64,000 bases of DNA from Diaphorobacter nitroreducens. GTDB taxonomy: Bacteria > Pseudomonadota > Gammaproteobacteria > Burkholderiales > Burkholderiaceae_C. Positions 1 through 9,367 of this stretch are shown here, one piece after another; positions within the stretch are counted from its first letter, which is position 1, and the number at the start of each line of letters is the position of its first letter. A model generated the notes under the pieces. That model made no database searches, was not told where the DNA came from, and worked only from the letters and a program-made list of their open reading frames with translations. The translations under genes were made by a program, and so were the position numbers. The stretch covers positions 186,001 to 250,000 of the forward strand of contig RJVL01000007.1 of the NCBI GenBank assembly GCA_003755025.1, read 5' to 3'.

Positions 1-675
1 AGCTGGTCGCGCTTTTTTGATAAGCGCTGCAGCCTGAAAGAACGGCTTGGCAATGTAGGCCACCTCTGCCGAGCGACTGCCCGGCAGGATGGCCAGCACT
101 TCATCGTGTACCGTCAGGCCCAGCTGTGCGCGCGCAGCCGCCTTGTCGGGCACCCGGGGGATGACACTGGCCAATGGGTGGCCGACATAGGTGGCGGCGA
201 TGCCCTGGCGCGCGAGCAGTTCCGGTTCAAACGGAAAGATGCACAGGACATGGTCCGCGCTGGCACGAATCTTCTCGACCCGATCGGCGCGCCACGCCCA
301 GATCGAAGGGCAGACGAAGTGCACCGTCTTTATGCCGGCGGCACGCAGGTCCGCCTCCAACCCCAGGTTGAAATCGGGCGCATCCACGCCGATGAAGACG
401 TCGGGCTTGTCCGCCAGCAATCTGGCACGCAGCTGCCGGCGGATCCGCAGAATGCCCAGCAGGCGCCGCACCAGCTCGACGCTGTAGCCGTGCACGGCCA
501 GCCGTTCGCTGGGCCACCAGGCCTGAAAGCCCCGCTCCTGCATGCGCGGCCCGCCGATGCCCATACTGGCCACGGCGGGCCACCGCGCACGCAGGCCGTC
601 CAGCAGCAGGCCGGCCAGCAGGTCGCCAGAGGTTTCGCCAGCCACCATTGCGACGCGGGGAGACTCAGCCACCAT
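1..675 (-). CDS. lpxB: Lipid-A-disaccharide synthase, partial (C-terminus off window)
   Basis: LpxB is a peripheral inner-membrane glycosyltransferase that condenses UDP-2,3-diacylglucosamine with lipid X to make the lipid A disaccharide. The first 225 codons are visible and the frame is open to the window edge. The protein begins MVAESPRVAMVAGETSGDLL. It carries the family motifs AGETSGD, the GIGGPRM segment and, near residue 200, LPGSR. The ATG lies 15 bases after the lpxA stop on the same strand, so the two are cotranscribed. The start is the first ATG after lpxA; an alternative ATG nine codons later is less likely because homologs keep the VAMVAGE strand. Confidence 0.95.
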   Translation of the reverse strand, partial: MVAESPRVAMVAGETSGDLLAGLLLDGLRARWPAVASMGIGGPRMQERGFQAWWPSERLAVHGYSVELVRRLLGILRIRRQLRARLLADKPDVFIGVDAPDFNLGLEADLRAAGIKTVHFVCPSIWAWRADRVEKIRASADHVLCIFPFEPELLARQGIAATYVGHPLASVIPRVPDKAAARAQLGLTVHDEVLAILPGSRSAEVAYIAKPFFQAAALIKKARPA

Positions 676-690
676 GGCGCCAGCGGCGTC

Positions 691-1482
691 TCAGCGCGCG
701 ATACCGCGCTGAGACGCGATCACGAAATCACGCAGCAGGGCGATATCGCCTTCCGCCTCGGGATGCGAATGCGGCACGTCGGCCATGGCCGACAGCGCGG
801 CCTCCAGCGTGAGGCCCTGGCGGTACAGCAGGCGGTAGGCCTGCTTGATGCCCGCCATGCGCTGCGCGGAAAAACCCCGTCGGCGCAGCCCTTCCAGGTT
901 CAGCCCGCGCACGGCCAGCGGATTGCCGTCCACCATCATGAAGGGCGGAACATCTTGCGAGATGCGGCTGGCAAAGCCCGCCATGACGTGGGCGCCGATG
1001 CGTGAAAACTGGTGCACGCCGGTCAAGCCGCCGATGATGGCCTGGTCACCCACCTGCACATGTCCGGCCAGCGTGGCGTTGTTGGCCAGGATAGTCTGGT
1101 TGCCCACCACGCAGTCGTGCGCGATGTGCACATAGGCCATGATCCAGTTGTCGTCCCCGATGGTGGTGACGCCCCGGTCCTGCACGGTGCCGACGTTGAA
1201 GGTGCAGAACTCGCGGATCGTGTTGCGGTGGCCGATCTCCAAACGCGTGGGCTCGCCCGCGTATTTTTTGTCCTGCGGAGCTGCTCCCAGCGAACTGAAC
1301 TGGAAGATGCGGTTGTCTTCACCAATGCGCGTATGGCCCTCGATCACGCAGTGCGCGCCAATCGACGTGCGCGCGCCGATTTGCACGTGGGGGCCGATAA
1401 CCGCATACGGCCCCACCGTAACAGTAGGGTCCAACTGCGCGGCCGCATCAACGAGGGCCGTGGAATGGATGTTGGGCGCCAA
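691..1482 (-). CDS. lpxA: UDP-N-acetylglucosamine O-acyltransferase (TTG start)
   Basis: LpxA is the cytosolic trimeric acyltransferase that starts lipid A synthesis by moving a 3-hydroxyacyl group from ACP to UDP-GlcNAc. The protein is a left-handed beta helix of hexapeptide repeats. The catalytic His matches H122 in the HIAHDC segment (E. coli H125). I place the start at a TTG, giving 263 residues against 262 in E. coli. The first residues [11 protein letters not shown] align with the family N-terminus, and GAGG sits about 7 bases upstream. A longer reading with 20 more residues would run into fabZ and lacks family similarity. fabZ ends 17 bases upstream. Confidence 0.95.
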   Translation of the reverse strand: MAPNIHSTALVDAAAQLDPTVTVGPYAVIGPHVQIGARTSIGAHCVIEGHTRIGEDNRIFQFSSLGAAPQDKKYAGEPTRLEIGHRNTIREFCTFNVGTVQDRGVTTIGDDNWIMAYVHIAHDCVVGNQTILANNATLAGHVQVGDQAIIGGLTGVHQFSRIGAHVMAGFASRISQDVPPFMMVDGNPLAVRGLNLEGLRRRGFSAQRMAGIKQAYRLLYRQGLTLEAALSAMADVPHSHPEAEGDIALLRDFVIASQRGIAR

Positions 1483-1499
1483 GCGAAATCCTCGGCCCG

Positions 1500-1940
1500 T
1501 CAGGCCACCGTGCGCATGGTGCACATGATCTCGGCCTCGCACGCGACGCTGTCGCCCACGCGCGCGACGCCCTTGAACTTGTAGATGCCGCCCTTGATGC
1601 GATCCAGTTCCACGTCAAGGATGAGCTGATCGCCTGGCTCCACGGGGCGCTTGAAGCGCGCACCATCGATACCGACGAAGTAAAAGACCTTGTCGTCGCC
1701 CGGCGCCTCACCCATCATGTCGAACGACAGCAAGCCCGCCGCCTGCGCGAGTGCTTCGAGAATCAACACCCCGGGCATCACCGGGCGTGCGGGGAAGTGC
1801 CCCGTGAAAAACGGCTCGTTAATGGTCACGTTCTTGATGGCCAGGATGCGCTTGCCGCGTTCGAGCTCATTCACCCGATCCACCAGCAGGAACGGATAGC
1901 GGTGGGGCAGGAGTTTGAGAATTTGGTGGATATCCATCAT
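1500..1940 (-). CDS. fabZ: 3-hydroxyacyl-ACP dehydratase
   Basis: FabZ is the hot-dog-fold dehydratase that converts 3-hydroxyacyl-ACP to trans-2-enoyl-ACP in the fatty acid elongation cycle. The 146-residue length is normal. The active-site His is in the [13 protein letters not shown] segment and the Glu/Asp partner is in ILEALAQ. The start has two ATG codons in tandem (MMDIHQILK); either could be used. It lies between lpxD and lpxA on the same strand. This coupling sets the balance between phospholipid and lipid A, because FabZ and LpxA compete for the 3-hydroxyacyl-ACP pool. Confidence 0.96.
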   Translation of the reverse strand: MMDIHQILKLLPHRYPFLLVDRVNELERGKRILAIKNVTINEPFFTGHFPARPVMPGVLILEALAQAAGLLSFDMMGEAPGDDKVFYFVGIDGARFKRPVEPGDQLILDVELDRIKGGIYKFKGVARVGDSVACEAEIMCTMRTVA

Positions 1941-1955
1941 TTTTCTGTGAGCGGC

Positions 1956-2936
1956 CTAGCCGTCTTTTCGTGTTTGTTCGAGAGCCTTGATGCGTTCACG
2001 CAGCCGGTACAGCTGCCGCAGCGTGGCCGCGTTCTTTTCCCACTTCGCATTGTCGTCCATGGGAAACACCCCGGTGTACTGCCCCGGTTGCGTGATCGAG
2101 TGCGTCACCACCGTGTTGGTGGAGATGTGCACATTGTCCGCCAACTGCAAGTGCCCCACGATGGACGCGGCCCCTGCAATCGTGCAGTGCGCGCCGATGC
2201 GGGTGCTGCCCGCCACCGCGGAACAGCCCGCCATGGCGGTGTGGCGGCCGATGTGCACGTTGTGAGCGATCTGGATCAGGTTGTCGAGCTTGACGCCGTC
2301 TTCGATGACCGTGTCGTCGAGCGCTCCGCGGTCAATGCAGGTGTTCGCACCGATCTCCACATCGTTGCCGATGCGCACCGCGCCCAGTTGCTCGATCTTG
2401 ATCCATTCGCCGCGCTGCTGCGCAAAGCCGAAGCCGTCGGCCCCGATGACCACGCCAGGGTGCAGGATGCAGCGCTCGCCAACCGTGCAACGCTCGCCGA
2501 CCGTCACCCGAGACTTGAGCACCGTGTGCGCTCCAATCACTGCGCCGCGCTCGACCACGCACAGGGGACCGATCGAGGCTGTCGAGGCCACCTGGGCTTG
2601 CGGATCGACTACGGCGCTGGGGTGGATGCCCGCAGGCGCACCTTGGCCATGCGCACGCACCCACAGCTGCGTCACGTGTGCAAAGTATGTGTAGGGCTGC
2701 TCCACAACGATGCACGCGCCGCGCTCCAAGGCTGCATTGCGCATCGCGGGGGCCACAATGACACAGGCCGCCTGGGAGGCGGCCAGTTGTGACTGGTAGC
2801 GCGGATTGCTCAGGAAGGACAGGTCACCCGGGCCGGAGGATTCCAGCGGGGCTATGCGGAGGATTTCGGTATCCCTCTCCCCTCCTTCCAGGCTGCCCCC
2901 AAGTGCATCGACGATCTGCCCGAGTCGCAAGCTCAC
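1956..2936 (-). CDS. lpxD: UDP-3-O-(3-hydroxyacyl)glucosamine N-acyltransferase (GTG start)
   Basis: LpxD adds the N-linked hydroxyacyl chain in the third step of lipid A synthesis. The protein has 326 residues: an N-terminal uridine-binding domain (about 1-100), a hexapeptide-repeat beta helix (about 105-290) and a C-terminal helix. The catalytic His lies in [10 protein letters not shown]. The start codon is GTG (GTGAGCTTG). It follows skp by 24 bases and precedes fabZ by 15, all leftward, which is the conserved envelope-biogenesis order. Confidence 0.95.
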   Translation of the reverse strand: MSLRLGQIVDALGGSLEGGERDTEILRIAPLESSGPGDLSFLSNPRYQSQLAASQAACVIVAPAMRNAALERGACIVVEQPYTYFAHVTQLWVRAHGQGAPAGIHPSAVVDPQAQVASTASIGPLCVVERGAVIGAHTVLKSRVTVGERCTVGERCILHPGVVIGADGFGFAQQRGEWIKIEQLGAVRIGNDVEIGANTCIDRGALDDTVIEDGVKLDNLIQIAHNVHIGRHTAMAGCSAVAGSTRIGAHCTIAGAASIVGHLQLADNVHISTNTVVTHSITQPGQYTGVFPMDDNAKWEKNAATLRQLYRLRERIKALEQTRKDG

Positions 2937-2960
2937 GCGCTACTGTCCCGTGCCGGTGCT

Positions 2961-3482
2961 TTACTTGCCGCCGTTGGCAGCGTTCATCGCCTTGATCACC
3001 TTGTCGGTGATGTCGTGCTTGGGATTGATGTAGACGGCCTCCTGCAGGATCACGTCGTACTTCTCCTGCTCGGCCACCTGCTTGACGACGCGGTTCGCGC
3101 GCTCGAGCACCTGGCCCAGTTCCTCGTTCTTGCGCGCGCCCAGGTCCTCCTGGAATTCGCGGCGCTTGCGCTGGAATTCGCGGTCCTGGTCCACCAACTG
3201 GCGTTGCCGTGCGGTGCGCTGGCTCTCGGCCATCGTGGGCGCCTCACGCTCGAACTTCTCGGTGGCGGACTTGAGCGAATTGCCCATGTCCACCAGTTCT
3301 TTCTCCCGGCGGGAGAACTCCTGCTCCAGCTTGGCCTGCGCCGCCTTGGCGGTGTTGGCTTCGCGGAAGATGCGGTCGGTATTCACAAAGCCGGCCCTGA
3401 ACTCCTGTGCCTGTGCAGGCACGGCGGCAGCCAGGGAGCCCAACAGGACGACCAGGGGAATGTGGCGGGAAAGGGATTTCAT
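2961..3482 (-). CDS. skp: Periplasmic chaperone Skp/OmpH
   Basis: Skp is a trimeric periplasmic chaperone that holds unfolded outer-membrane proteins on their way to the BAM complex. A Sec signal peptide spans about residues 1-25 and ends in AQAQ. The rest is a charged helical, coiled-coil-prone region rich in Glu, Lys, Arg and Gln (about 45-125), as in the tentacle-like arms of the family. The length of 173 residues is slightly above E. coli Skp. The ATG overlaps the bamA stop by one base (TAATG), so translation of the chaperone and its client receptor is coupled. Confidence 0.95.
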   Translation of the reverse strand: MKSLSRHIPLVVLLGSLAAAVPAQAQEFRAGFVNTDRIFREANTAKAAQAKLEQEFSRREKELVDMGNSLKSATEKFEREAPTMAESQRTARQRQLVDQDREFQRKRREFQEDLGARKNEELGQVLERANRVVKQVAEQEKYDVILQEAVYINPKHDITDKVIKAMNAANGGK

Positions 3483-5779
3483 TAGAAAGACGTTCCGATC
3501 TGGAATTGCAGTTTCTGGATTTTATCGCCGGCGAACTTGCGCACCGGTTGCGCGATGGCGATACGTAGCGGGCCCAGCGGGGAAATCCAGCTCAGGCCCA
3601 GACCAGCCGAGACGCGCATGTCGCCCAGCTCCCAGCTCTCATCCTCGCCGTACACGTTGCCCGCGTCCACGAAAGTGAACCAGCGCAGCGTGCGGTCGTT
3701 GCCGGCGCCGGGGAACGGCGCGATGAGCTCGGCATTCAGCGTGATCTTCTTGGGGCCGCCCAGCGACGCACCGGTCACGTCCCGCGGACCCAGTGTGCCC
3801 TGGTCGAAGCCGCGCACCGAGCCCAGGCCGCCGGAGTAGAAATTCTTGAACACCGGGAAGGGACGGCCATTCATGCCCTTGCCTAAGCCCAACTCACCGT
3901 TGAAGGCGATGGTGAACTGCTTGTTCAAGGGAATGTACTGCTGGTATTGGTAGTTGGCTCGCACATAGCGCGCATCGCCGGCCACGGACCATTCGGAGTT
4001 CAGGCGCTGGTACCGCCCGGAGTTCGGTGCCAACGCACTGTCACGGTCATCGCGCGACCAGCCAATGGTGAGCGGCACTGATAGGCTGGTTTCACCAAAC
4101 TGCTGCGCATAGGCGAGGTAGGCGGCGGGGATATTGGTACCGGCCTTGATGCGCGTCTGCTCCACTCCCCCCCCGAAGAACACGGTGTCGGTCTCGCTGA
4201 AGGGTACGCCCAAGCGCACACTGGTGCCCGCGGTGACCAGCTCATAGTTGCCGCCCTGGTCTTCGTAGGGCTTGGCCGTGCGGTAGTACACGTCGAAGGT
4301 ACGGGAGATGCCATCCTGCGTGAAGTACGGATCGGTGGTGGAGAACACCAGCGTGCGACGGTACTTGCTGGTATTGACGTCCACGCCAAGGTAGTTGCCT
4401 GAACCGAAGACGTTCTCTTGCTTGATAGCAAACGACACCGAGACCTTCTCGGCGCTGGAAAAGCCCGCCCCCAGTTGCAGCGATCCCGTAGGCTTCTCGG
4501 CCACGTTCACCACCAGGTCCACCTGGTCGGGCGCGCCCGGCACCTCCTGGGTTTCCACATTCACCTCAGTGAAATAGCCCAGGCGGTCCACGCGGTCGCG
4601 CGACAGCTTGATCTTGTCGCCGTCGTACCAGGAGGCTTCAAACTGGCGGAATTCGCGGCGGATGACTTCGTCGCGGGTGCGGTTGTTGCCGCTCACGTTG
4701 ATCCGGCGCACATAGGCGCGGCGCGAGGGCTCTGCACGCAGCACCAGGGCCACGCGGTTGTTCTCGCGGTCGATCTCGGGCACGGCCTCCACACGCGCGA
4801 AGGCGAAGCCGAAGTTCCCGAAGTGGTCAGTGAAAGCCTTGGTGGTTTCGGCCACCTTGTCGGCGTTGTAGGGCTCGCCAGGGCGGATGGTGATGAGCGA
4901 CTTGAACTCGTCATCGCGGTCCAGGTAGTTGCCTTCCAACTTCACTCCTGAAACCACATAGCTCTGGCCTTCGTTCACGTTGACGGTGATCGAGATGTCC
5001 TGCTTGTCGGGCGAGATTGCCACCTGCGTGGACTCGATGCGGAACTCCAGGAAGCCGCGCGCCAGATAGTACGAGCGCAGCGTCTCCAGGTCTGCATTGA
5101 GCTTGGCGCGCGAATAGCGGTTGGATTTGGTGTACCAGCTCATCCAGCCGCCCGTGTCCTGGTCGAACAGCCCCTTGAGCGTGGATTCGCTGAAGGCCTT
5201 GTTGCCGACGATGCGGATTTCCTTGATCTTGGCGGGCTCGCCCTCGGTGACGGTGAAGGTGAGGTTGACGCGGTTGCGCTCGATCGGCGTGACGGTGGTC
5301 ACCACCTCCGCGCCGTACAGGCTGCGGTTGATGTACTGGCGCTTGAGTTCCTGCTCGGCGCGGTCGGCCAAGGCCTTGTCGAAGGGGCGCCCCTCGGTCA
5401 AACCCACGTCGCGCATGGCCTTCTTGAGGGTGTCCTTGTCGAACTCCTTGGTGCCAGCGAAATCCACGTCGGCGATGGTCGGGCGCTCTTCCACCACCAC
5501 CACCAGCACGTTGCCGGAAGCCTCCAGGCGCACGTCCTTGAACAGGCCAAGGGCAAACAGCGCGCGGATGGCTGCTGCACCCTTGTCGTCGTTGTACTCG
5601 TCACCCACGCGCAGCGGCAACGACGCGAAGATGGTGCCCGGCTCCACACGTTGCAGGCCTTCCACACGGATGTCCTGCACCTTGAACGGCGCCAGCGCCC
5701 ATGCGGCTTGGGAGGCAAAAACCATGGCTGCGAGGGCGGATGCCGTACGCACGCCCAGGCGATTGATATGTTTTCTCAT
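3482..5779 (-). CDS. bamA: Outer-membrane protein assembly factor BamA
   Basis: BamA is the essential Omp85 core of the BAM complex; it inserts beta-barrel proteins into the outer membrane. The 765 residues comprise a signal peptide (about 1-29, ending AAWA), five POTRA repeats (about 30-425) and a C-terminal 16-strand barrel. The end QKLQFQIGTSF has the terminal aromatic residue that marks outer-membrane barrels. The VRGF motif (GLGSVRGFDQGTLGPR) that lies inside the barrel lumen is intact. It sits between rseP and skp, the usual order. Confidence 0.97.
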   Translation of the reverse strand: MRKHINRLGVRTASALAAMVFASQAAWALAPFKVQDIRVEGLQRVEPGTIFASLPLRVGDEYNDDKGAAAIRALFALGLFKDVRLEASGNVLVVVVEERPTIADVDFAGTKEFDKDTLKKAMRDVGLTEGRPFDKALADRAEQELKRQYINRSLYGAEVVTTVTPIERNRVNLTFTVTEGEPAKIKEIRIVGNKAFSESTLKGLFDQDTGGWMSWYTKSNRYSRAKLNADLETLRSYYLARGFLEFRIESTQVAISPDKQDISITVNVNEGQSYVVSGVKLEGNYLDRDDEFKSLITIRPGEPYNADKVAETTKAFTDHFGNFGFAFARVEAVPEIDRENNRVALVLRAEPSRRAYVRRINVSGNNRTRDEVIRREFRQFEASWYDGDKIKLSRDRVDRLGYFTEVNVETQEVPGAPDQVDLVVNVAEKPTGSLQLGAGFSSAEKVSVSFAIKQENVFGSGNYLGVDVNTSKYRRTLVFSTTDPYFTQDGISRTFDVYYRTAKPYEDQGGNYELVTAGTSVRLGVPFSETDTVFFGGGVEQTRIKAGTNIPAAYLAYAQQFGETSLSVPLTIGWSRDDRDSALAPNSGRYQRLNSEWSVAGDARYVRANYQYQQYIPLNKQFTIAFNGELGLGKGMNGRPFPVFKNFYSGGLGSVRGFDQGTLGPRDVTGASLGGPKKITLNAELIAPFPGAGNDRTLRWFTFVDAGNVYGEDESWELGDMRVSAGLGLSWISPLGPLRIAIAQPVRKFAGDKIQKLQFQIGTSF

Positions 5780-5824
5780 GGATGAAGCTGGAGCCGACAG
5801 TGCAGCGCAACGGCGGCGAAAAGG

Positions 5825-7189
5825 TTAGCCAAAAAGCCGGGTGAGGTCGTTGAACAGGGCGATGGACATCATGAGGAGAAGCACCGCGACGCCTGTGCGC
5901 TGCAGCCGCTCCATCCAGGCTTCGGACACGCCCCGTCCCGTCACCCCCTCCCAAAGATAATACATCAGGTGCCCACCATCCAATACGGGCAGCGGAAGCA
6001 GGTTCAGCACTCCCAGGCTCACGCTGATGAGTGCGAGGAAGCTGAGGTACTGGGTCAGCCCCATGCTGGCGGAACGGCCTGCGTAATCGGCGATGGTCAG
6101 CGGCCCGCTGAGGTTCTTGAGCGAAGCCTCACCGATCACCATGCGGCCCATCATGCGCAGCGTGAGGACCGACACCTCCCATGTGCGCACCGTGCCTTTC
6201 CAGAGCCCTTCCAAGGGGCCGTAATGCACGTTCACCATCTCGGGCGGCGCGCCCACATAGGCGCCGACGCGTCCCACGGCGCCGCCCGCCTCCTGCGCCA
6301 CTTCGGGCGTGACTTCCAAGTCGCGCGGCTGACCGTCGCGCTCGATGCGCCAGACCTGCGTGAGCGGCCGGCCTGCCTGCACGGACGCGCGTATCAGCTC
6401 GCGCAGTTGCACGCCATCCACCACCGCCGCATTGCCCAGGCGCAGAACCACATCGCCAGCGCGCAGCCCCGCACGCGCAGCCGCGCCGCCTGGCACGACC
6501 TCGCCCAACACGGGACGCGTCCAGGGCGCGGTGATGCCGATGCGGCGATACAGCTGCACATCGGCCTCGCGCACGTCCAGCTGATCTATGCGCAACAGCA
6601 CCTCGCGCGGCGTCGAGCCGCGCTCAGGCTGCAGCAGCAGCCGCACGTTCTGCCCGTCCAGCGCGCCGCGCGTGAGCGTCCAGCGCAGGTCTTCGAACGA
6701 GCGCACGGGCTCGAAATCGCCCTCGCCCAGCCCGGCGGACACCACCAGTTCGCCGCCGCGCAGGCCCGCCTGCTCGGCCACCGAGCCCGCTACAGGGCTG
6801 GCCAGGTAGGCCTTGGGCTCGTCCACGCCGCTCCAGTTGACGGCAGCATACAACAACACCGCCAGGAGCAGATTGGCCAGCGGCCCCGCGGCAACGATGG
6901 CGGCGCGCGAACGCAGGGGCTGGGTATTGAAGGCCAGGTGGCGTTCATGCGGCTCGACGGGCGCCTCGCGCTCGTCCAGCATGCGCACGTACCCTCCCAG
7001 CGGAAAGGCGCCGATGACGAATTCCGTGGGTGAACCCTTGGGCTGCCAACGCAGCAAAGGCTTGCCAAAGCCGACCGAGAAGCGGAGGACCTTGACACCG
7101 CAGGCCACCGCCACGCGGTAATGGCCGTACTCGTGCACGGCGATCAGTACGCCCAACGCGACGATGAAGGCAACGACAGTCAACAGCAT
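5825..7189 (-). CDS. rseP: RIP zinc metalloprotease RseP (site-2 protease)
   Basis: RseP is an inner-membrane intramembrane protease that clears signal peptides and completes anti-sigma-E cleavage in the envelope stress response. The HEYGH zinc motif is in the first membrane helix (about residues 18-22) and the NLLPLPVLDGGH motif with the third ligand is in the C-terminal helical region. Two PDZ domains occupy about residues 115-310. The length of 454 residues matches E. coli (450). It lies between dxr and bamA. The 120 bases before it hold a degenerate copy of the dispersed repeat and a TATATT -10-like box, so an internal promoter is possible. Confidence 0.96.
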   Translation of the reverse strand: MLLTVVAFIVALGVLIAVHEYGHYRVAVACGVKVLRFSVGFGKPLLRWQPKGSPTEFVIGAFPLGGYVRMLDEREAPVEPHERHLAFNTQPLRSRAAIVAAGPLANLLLAVLLYAAVNWSGVDEPKAYLASPVAGSVAEQAGLRGGELVVSAGLGEGDFEPVRSFEDLRWTLTRGALDGQNVRLLLQPERGSTPREVLLRIDQLDVREADVQLYRRIGITAPWTRPVLGEVVPGGAAARAGLRAGDVVLRLGNAAVVDGVQLRELIRASVQAGRPLTQVWRIERDGQPRDLEVTPEVAQEAGGAVGRVGAYVGAPPEMVNVHYGPLEGLWKGTVRTWEVSVLTLRMMGRMVIGEASLKNLSGPLTIADYAGRSASMGLTQYLSFLALISVSLGVLNLLPLPVLDGGHLMYYLWEGVTGRGVSEAWMERLQRTGVAVLLLMMSIALFNDLTRLFG

Positions 7190-7205
7190 GCCTGGGGTTT
7201 CCTAC

Positions 7206-7250
7206 AAAAATCAGAGCGCCTTGCGCTTATCCAGCAATGGTTTGAATATA
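7206..7250. repeat. Degenerate copy of the Comamonadaceae palindromic repeat
   Basis: The stretch between rseP and dxr contains CTTGCGCTTATCCAGCA, which matches the TTGCGCTTrnnnrGCAA centre of the other copies in this window. The right arm is eroded (CAATGGTTTGA instead of AAGCGCTAGAGG). This is a weak, sequence-only call. Confidence 0.4.
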
Positions 7251-7309
7251 AAATGCACCTGCAACCCTTGTGTGACAAGCGCAAAACGCTCACCTTTTAA
7301 GAGCATCTC

Positions 7310-8482
7310 TCACAGGCGCGCCATCAGTTCCGCGGACCGCGCGCGCGTGCGCGCATCCAGCGCCAGCAGTGCATCCAGCGAGTCCGGGTTGGACGGTTCG
7401 ACGGCTTCCAAAGTTGCAAGGTTGAGCGCATGGATCTGGTCGAAACGTATGCGCTGCTCCAGGAAAGCCGCCACTGCCACCTCGTTGGCGGCATTGAGCA
7501 CGGCCGTGGTGCCGGGCGCCGCGCGCAACGCCTGCCAGGACAGGTGCAGCCCGGGAAAGCGCGTGGCATCCGCTTCTTCGAAGGTCAGCGCTGCCAGTTG
7601 CGTGAAATCCAGGGGTGCCGCGCCGCTTTCCACCCGCTCGGGCCAGGCCAGGCCACAGGCGATGGGCACGCGCATATCGGGCGTGCCCAACTGGGCAATG
7701 ATGGACGCGTCCACGAACTGCACCATGGAGTGGATGATCTGCTGCGGGTGGATGACCACCTTGATCTGCTCGGGCGCCAGGTTGAACAGCCAGCGCGCCT
7801 CGATCACCTCCAGCGCCTTGTTCATCATCGTGGCCGAGTCGATGGAAATCTTGCGGCCCATCGAGAAGTTGGGATGCGCGCAGGCCTGCGCCGGCGTCAC
7901 GTCGCGCAGCGTGGCCGGGTCGCGCGTGCGAAACGGCCCGCCCGACGCGGTGAGCAGCACGTGGTCCACGCGCCGCGGCCAGGTGGCGGGGTCTTCGGGC
8001 AGGCTCTGGAAGATGGCGGAATGCTCGCTGTCGATGGGCAGCAGCGTGGCGCCGCCTTCGCGCACCGCGGCCATGAACACCTCGCCCCCGACGACCAGCG
8101 CCTCCTTGTTGGCCAGCAGCAGGCGCTTGCCCGCACGCGCGGCCGCCAGGCACGGCGCCAGGCCCGCCGCGCCCACGATGGCCGCCATGACCGCGTCCAC
8201 CTCTTCGTGGGAGGCAATGGCTTGCAGCGCATCGGGTGTTTGCAGCACCTCGGTGGGCAAGCCGCTCTGCTGCAGTTTGTCTGCCAGCTGGCGCGCATGC
8301 GCACTGCTGGCCATCACCGCATAGCGCGGACGGAACTGCGCGCACTGCGCCAGCATCAGGTCCACCTGGGTGGCCGCGCTCAGCGCAAAGACTTCGTAGC
8401 GATCGGGGTGGCGTGCCACCACGTCGAGGGTGCTGGTGCCGATGGATCCCGTGGAACCCAGCACCGTGAGACGTTGTTTCAT
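7310..8482 (-). CDS. dxr: 1-deoxy-D-xylulose 5-phosphate reductoisomerase
   Basis: Dxr (IspC) makes 2-C-methyl-D-erythritol 4-phosphate from DXP using NADPH, the committed step of the MEP isoprenoid pathway. The protein begins MKQRLTVLGSTGSIGTSTLD, which includes the NADPH-binding GSTGSIG loop. The metal and substrate motifs ANKEALV, DSEHSAIFQ and TASGGPFR follow, and the NAANEVAV segment is near the C-terminus. The 390-residue length is typical. A longer open frame extends upstream over cdsA but is not coding there. The ATG overlaps the cdsA stop by four bases (ATGA). Confidence 0.97.
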   Translation of the reverse strand: MKQRLTVLGSTGSIGTSTLDVVARHPDRYEVFALSAATQVDLMLAQCAQFRPRYAVMASSAHARQLADKLQQSGLPTEVLQTPDALQAIASHEEVDAVMAAIVGAAGLAPCLAAARAGKRLLLANKEALVVGGEVFMAAVREGGATLLPIDSEHSAIFQSLPEDPATWPRRVDHVLLTASGGPFRTRDPATLRDVTPAQACAHPNFSMGRKISIDSATMMNKALEVIEARWLFNLAPEQIKVVIHPQQIIHSMVQFVDASIIAQLGTPDMRVPIACGLAWPERVESGAAPLDFTQLAALTFEEADATRFPGLHLSWQALRAAPGTTAVLNAANEVAVAAFLEQRIRFDQIHALNLATLEAVEPSNPDSLDALLALDARTRARSAELMARL

Positions 8483-9333
8483 GCGGATGCGAAATGAGAA
8501 AGCATCATGGCCAGGGGTAGCGTAGGCAGCAGCGCATCGATGCGGTCCAGTACGCCGCCGTGGCCGGGCAGCAGGCCGCTGCTGTCCTTGACACCGGCGC
8601 TGCGCTTGATGAGCGACTCCACCAGGTCGCCTACCACGCTCATGGCGGCCATGAACAATGCGCCAACGACCAGCAGCCATACGCCCTGGGCTGCCAGGCG
8701 TGAGTACAAGCTGGGCACGCTGGCCTGCCAGGCCCCATCGGCCGCGGTCCAGGCCGCGGCCAGCACCAGCACACCCAGCATGCCACCCCACACCCCTTCC
8801 CAGCTCTTGCCGGGGCTGATAGAGGGAGCCAGCTTGTTGCGCGTGAAGCGCAGGCCAAAAGCGCGGCCGGCAAAGTAGGCAAAGATGTCGGCCGCCCACA
8901 CCAGGGTCAGAACCGACAGAAGGAAATTGACCCCCACCACGCGCGCCTGGGCCACGGCCAGCCAGGCCATCCACAGCGCCAGCACGCCGCCGGCCACGCG
9001 CAGCCCGCGCGGCAGCTGCGGCCAGCCGGCCACGCCCACGCGCAGCAAGGCGGCCCCGCCCAACACCCAGGCAGCGCCGCCCACCAGCCACAGCCAGGGC
9101 AGCGGCTGGTGCAGCCAGCCCGCGGCCCACCCGAGGCCGCACAACACTACACACGCCGCCCCCAGGCCGATGCTGGCGCCGCCGCCGAGGCCGTTGAGCC
9201 GACCCCATTCCCACGCCGCCGCAGCCATCATGACCAGCGTCACCACGGCAAAGGGCACGAACGAGGGATAGAACAATGCCGGCAGCAGAATGGCCAGCAG
9301 GACCAGCGCGGTGATGACACGTTGCTTGAGCAT
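8479..9333 (-). CDS. cdsA: Phosphatidate cytidylyltransferase
   Basis: CdsA forms CDP-diacylglycerol from phosphatidic acid and CTP, the precursor of all phospholipids here. It is an integral membrane protein of 284 residues with about eight hydrophobic helices. The CDS signature is at the C-terminal end: SAGVKDSSGLLPGHGGVLDR followed by D. The chosen ATG (MLKQRVITALV) lies 34 bases after the uppS stop. pgsA, which uses its product, is in the same window at 46.4 kb. Confidence 0.96.
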   Translation of the reverse strand: MLKQRVITALVLLAILLPALFYPSFVPFAVVTLVMMAAAAWEWGRLNGLGGGASIGLGAACVVLCGLGWAAGWLHQPLPWLWLVGGAAWVLGGAALLRVGVAGWPQLPRGLRVAGGVLALWMAWLAVAQARVVGVNFLLSVLTLVWAADIFAYFAGRAFGLRFTRNKLAPSISPGKSWEGVWGGMLGVLVLAAAWTAADGAWQASVPSLYSRLAAQGVWLLVVGALFMAAMSVVGDLVESLIKRSAGVKDSSGLLPGHGGVLDRIDALLPTLPLAMMLSHFASA

Positions 9334-9367
9334 CCAGGCCCCCTTCAGCGATGTGCGGTGGACGGAA

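Noticed and set aside
1-40. Repeat-like stretch at the left edge (GCGCTTTTTTGATAAGCGCTGC)
   Set aside because: It resembles the dispersed repeat, but it encodes FFQAAALIKKARP, a plausible part of LpxB after the LPGSR motif. The match is weaker than the other copies and is cut by the edge.
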